The position numbers were made by a program, and so were the translations under genes. Source: Plumapathes pennacea (taxonomy: Eukaryota; Cnidaria; Anthozoa; Antipatharia; Myriopathidae). From it: a stretch of DNA of 64,000 nt. Below, piece after piece: positions 60,575 to 64,000 of this stretch. A model generated the notes under the pieces. It saw only the letters and a list, made by a program, of their open reading frames with translations, was not told the DNA's origin and did not search any database. Where the stretch lies: positions 3,565,501-3,629,500 of the forward strand of contig OZ038473.1 in NCBI GenBank assembly GCA_964036295.1. The letters are read 5' to 3'. Each line of letters opens with the position of its first letter. Within the stretch, counting starts at the first letter, position 1.

Positions 60575-61207
60575 CTTGATTTTACCCGCGTCACTACACT
60601 CGACCCAATCCCTCGCGCGATTGTTGGGGGCAAGTGATGACGTAACAAAATGTGCGTTGAATTTGCATTTAAGGCGCTGTTACACTATGCAATTTTCTCA
60701 GCAACTTCTCTCGCAACGGTTAAAAATTTTTCGTTGCAGCTGCGGAGGTGGGGTGTTACACTGTGCAACGCGATCTCGGCAACTTGCAACGATTTATGTA
60801 GAGGAAAGTTGGAAGAAAATTGTGATTGGCGCATTGTAAATTCCAGACGTCGACACGGCGGAATTTGAATTATAAGGAAATGCACATGCGCTCTTGATCG
60901 CGCCCAGGCACAAATTGCGACAAGTGCTGGAGGGATGTTACACTGTGCAATGGCGTTACAAGTTTCTGCAACGCATTGCGGAAAGTAGAGATGAGGTCTA
61001 CTTTGTGCAACGTTGCGCGCAACAACAACAACAAAAATTGCGACGCAAGCCATGTTACACTGTACAATGATTCAGAAACTTGTCAAAAACCGGCCAAACC
61101 GCGACAGACTAGATCAAACTTTTATACAAGCCATTTGATTGGGTATAACACAAGTCAAGAAAGCTACAAATAGTGGGTATAAATATACGAGAATTCTTTA
61201 TTTCTGT
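60575..61207. repeat. SPATA24 upstream region with repeated GTTACACTGTGCAA motif
   Basis: Four direct copies of GTTACACTGTGCAA or close variants occur near 60679, 60755, 60938 and 61053, interspersed with GCAACG/CGTTGC blocks that can pair. It appears to be a dispersed element lying in the 5' flank of SPATA24. The right end also holds a candidate polyadenylation signal (TTTATT, 61197-61202) for the FBXO22-like exon on the minus strand. Confidence 0.6.
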
Positions 61208-61648
61208 TTATCTATATATCGAGCACAAGCACAACACCGTAGCATCAGTATGAAGGAAATCCCGCCCTCCAGGTTTCTCTCCTCTCGCCTTCAGTTTCAA
61301 CGAGTCGCACCCGAAGGCTCCCGTACCAAAAAAACCGACCAATGGCGTTCGAGGAAACCTCCGATTGAACGCCGAGCACTCGACGTTCTCGTACGCATAC
61401 AAATTTGTCCCCCGTGTTGAACTGGAGAACATAAAACCGAAGCTACTCTCTTTGGGTGCATTCGGAGGCGACGGCAGTCTCTCGAGCGAGTCGTACAGGC
61501 ATTGCCATGAGGCCTCTTTATCGTGGCCGTGAATGAGGACGGACGAGACCCGGATGTTACCCGCCAAAACGAGGCCAACTATTTCCTGGTGGGTCACCTC
61601 CGAGTTGTAGAACAGAAAGGAGTCGCTGTACCCACCGACTATAACAAC
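61208..61648 (-). CDS. FBXO22: FBXO22-like FIST_C terminal exon (partial gene)
   Basis: A terminal exon of 146 codons plus stop on the minus strand, opened by an acceptor (TTTTATTCACAG) in phase 0. The protein shows VVIVGGYSDSFLF, SVLIHGHDKEASW, a SFGFMFSSSTRG segment, FPRTPLVGFFGTGAFGCDSL and a HTDATVLCL end. This is the order at the C-terminus of FBXO22, whose FIST_C domain forms the substrate-binding part of an SCF ubiquitin ligase. No F-box or FIST_N exon was found between here and the GPCR at 63325, so the 5' part is either beyond the window or lost. A polyadenylation-like hexamer sits only 5 bp past the stop. The family is likely; the exact orthologue is uncertain. Confidence 0.7.
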   Translation of the reverse strand, partial: VVIVGGYSDSFLFYNSEVTHQEIVGLVLAGNIRVSSVLIHGHDKEASWQCLYDSLERLPSPPNAPKESSFGFMFSSSTRGTNLYAYENVECSAFNRRFPRTPLVGFFGTGAFGCDSLKLKARGEKPGGRDFLHTDATVLCLCSIYR

Positions 61649-63324
61649 CTGTGAATAAAACAAAGGATATTTGAACGTGGATAATCGATACTCGTTCGGA
61701 AAAGCAATGACATTTTTCGCCTTTTTAATTTGAAGTTTTATTTTCATGAACATCCGAATAAAACTGATTAATAGGAAAGGCGTTGGACATGTTTTTCCAT
61801 CATGGTTTATCTACTAGATAATCCTGATATTTGTCATCATTCTCCCCCAAGACAATTCTCGTATATAATTTAGTCGGAACTGTCTGTAAAATCTCTGTGC
61901 CAAAAATTTTCCCAACAAATTTTCCTTTTTCTTGTGTTTGTGTCTTCTCGCTTCACACGTTTTTGTTTTCTTGTGCCTGTACTTGCTTTTAGCCCTTACT
62001 AGTTTTTCCTGAACAAAAAACAAATAGGGTTCATCAAGTGAATCGTGCTCAGGAAAACGAAACAGATGACATAACCGATTGAAAAAGATTAAATTCAACT
62101 GATTAGAGCCGTCTCGCTCGGAGATAATATGCCAGCACGTTTTAAAAGGTTTCACTTGCAATTACATCGATAAAATAGATTAATCCTCATAATAATTTAT
62201 TCGTTTTTGTTAATAGAACTGAAGTCGTTTTCATTTAAGAACTTATTCGGGCATAAGAAGACTCACGTTAATTCGAGCCGATACAAATAGACCGACAATT
62301 TTAAGGACCCATGCAGTCACTGCATTTTAAATGAAAATATATATATTTTAAACGTCTTCATATCATCTGTTCTCGGTGAGTTAAAATGCTTGGCAAACAG
62401 AAAGACAAACGTTTTGAAATTATACACAAACTGATCGCGGATTCCATTTAGCATGTCAAGGTTTGGCACACAGCTTTTACAATTTTTATTGTCATCTTGC
62501 TAATAAGTAAACATTCGTTTTGAGACAGAAATTTTACGTTTTTAGTTCGCGCCATTTTACAAGGAAAATTCACCCCCATTTGTAGGGTGAAATTCGCCTT
62601 GTTCTAGGTCTCGTTTTCAAACCAGACAGCTGATTTCAGTTGTGATATCAAATATTTTTCGGCAAATGGGACAACGTCTGAGGGTATATTATGCATTTTA
62701 TTCAAAATGTCTTACACATAATACAATTGATGAACAGCATAACATCCTGTGTTCAGTCATTATAGTCGACTTCAATCGACCCTAAAAACATGGCGAGGAA
62801 ACACAAGTACGGCAAACTCAATGTACAAATATCAACAAAAACCTAGAAAAATATATAAATATATTATATAAATTCAGAGAATGCTTTCATCAACGAGTCG
62901 CGATCTTATTCGCAGCTTTTCAAAATGTTTTTCTTGGAGTAAATGCATCGCATAACTAATGATTAAATGGAGCCGCATGGCAGCCGGAAACATTACAACA
63001 TTTAATTCGAATTTTAAGGTAAAATTTACCAAGAGAAGTACCTAATCAGTCACCATATTCTAGAAAACGATTACTTGCTTGAGCCGTTCTGCTCAAATAT
63101 TGTGTCAACTTTGAATATTCCTGATCAGCTTTCAAACAAATGACGTTACCAGCTAGGTGACTACGCATCCTTTTTTATGATAGGGGAAATAATGCTTCGA
63201 GGGAAACAGCTGGAATTGATCAATGCGGAACAATGAAGAAAAGATAATAATAATTTCCGTACTTAGAGGTTGGGTCGATTTTCGAGTCAGCCGCAACTCA
63301 GTTCGATAAAAGTCCTGAACCGCC
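61649..63324. other. Region between the FBXO22-like exon and the right-hand GPCR
   Basis: No gene is supported. A minus-strand frame at 62018-61814 opens after an acceptor-like TTTGTTTTTTGTTCAG and encodes a Lys/Arg/His-rich tail that I do not recognise. The rest (about 62160-63150) is A/T-rich without clear exons or repeats. Confidence 0.45.
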
Positions 63325-64000
63325 ATGATGTCAAGCTGGCCAGCGAACTTCAGCAAGACCTCACACAACTCACCACATACGCTGTGTTATCACTTCAACC
63401 AGAACCACTTCGACAACGGAAACTTCCCTTCCGTGTTCATCATCAACGGAGCTTTAAACGCTCCCTTCTCGATCATGGCGACTGTGGGAAACTCCTTAAT
63501 TCTCTCCGTGATCTGGAAAATCACTTCGCTGCGTCCTCCATCCAAGCTTCTCCTCGCAATCCTCGCACTTACTGACTGGTTGGTCGGCAGTTTTGTTCAG
63601 CCGCTCTTCATCACTTACCAGTTTGCGAAAGCAAAGCGTCTTCACGGGTTATTCTGCACCAGTGGTGTCTTGTTCTACGTGTCGTCTTCATGTCTTGGGG
63701 CGGTTTCGTTACTGACTGTTGCACTCATAAGCATAGATCGCTGCGTTGCGTTGTATCGTCACACTGATTACCAAAGCATCGTTACCGCCAAGCGCACCAG
63801 CGTTGTCCTGGCGATAATTTGGGGAGTGAGTATTTTCTTGGGGACAACTTGGATCTGGCAGGGCATCCTTTTTAAAGTTGGCTCCGTCGTTATTATTGCT
63901 GTTTTTATTCCTCTCACGGCCATAACTTATAAAATGATATACAGGGGTCTTCGCCAAAATCAACAGCGTCTCCATGCGACATCAGAAAACGCGGCGACAC
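63325..64000 (+). CDS. Class A G-protein-coupled receptor, 3' end outside the window
   Basis: Open from ATG at 63325 to the window edge: 225 codons covering the N-terminus through TM5 and the start of the third intracellular loop. The N-terminus has an NFS sequon near residue 8. TM1 carries GNSLILSVIW, TM2 LALTDWLVGSFVQP, the pre-TM3 cysteine is in LFCTSGVLF, the TM3 end reads ISIDRCVALYRH (DRC in place of DRY), and TM5 is followed by YKMIYRGLRQ. No introns are visible. The TM2 and TM3 patterns resemble the 4455-5393 receptor, which suggests the same cnidarian orphan expansion. No ligand can be inferred. A tandem ATGATG starts the frame. Confidence 0.93.
   Translation, partial: MMSSWPANFSKTSHNSPHTLCYHFNQNHFDNGNFPSVFIINGALNAPFSIMATVGNSLILSVIWKITSLRPPSKLLLAILALTDWLVGSFVQPLFITYQFAKAKRLHGLFCTSGVLFYVSSSCLGAVSLLTVALISIDRCVALYRHTDYQSIVTAKRTSVVLAIIWGVSIFLGTTWIWQGILFKVGSVVIIAVFIPLTAITYKMIYRGLRQNQQRLHATSENAAT

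Overview
The window looks like nuclear DNA of an anthozoan cnidarian, probably a stony coral. This is an inference from three things: intron-rich genes with metazoan-type products, two intronless class A GPCRs of the kind expanded in cnidarians, and a heavy load of short inverted-repeat elements in introns and intergenic DNA. No bacterial operons, CRISPR arrays or rRNA genes were seen. Exon boundaries were assigned by hand from GT/AG sites, reading-frame phase and recalled family sequence. For every complete multi-exon gene the joined exons sum to a multiple of three with no internal stop.

Layout from left to right. Positions 1-4010 are an 80-bp satellite running off the left edge. A GPCR lies on the minus strand at 4455-5393 and an intronless, C-terminally short RCHY1/PIRH2-like RING protein on the plus strand at 6271-6819. 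Tankyrase (35 coding exons, 1166 aa) occupies 8055-23311 on the plus strand and converges on an FHIP2/FAM160B-type dynein adaptor (22 coding exons, 723 aa) at 25044-35255 on the minus strand. FHIP2 is head-to-head with O-GlcNAcase OGA (14 coding exons, 899 aa; 35482-48344 plus); only 226 bp separate the two start codons. PIGN (5 coding exons, 955 aa; 49331-57041 plus) follows and converges on SPATA24 (5 coding exons, 200 aa; 58462-60574 minus). The right end holds one terminal exon of an FBXO22-like FIST_C gene (61208-61648 minus) and a second GPCR (63325 onward, plus) cut by the window edge.

The genes do not form one pathway. They are housekeeping and signalling genes: ADP-ribosylation, dynein cargo adaptation, O-GlcNAc removal, GPI-anchor synthesis and ubiquitin ligation. 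The most distinctive content is structural. It includes a 98-bp tandem duplication of an exon end with its splice donor in FHIP2 (potential poison microexons), a partial triplication of the OGA terminal coding end, TTAA-flanked piggyBac-like MITEs in many introns, several nested element insertions, a 2.06-kb inverted-repeat element in PIGN, a tRNA-derived SINE, and intronic minisatellites that carry splice-site-like sequence. I found no convincing new multi-gene system.
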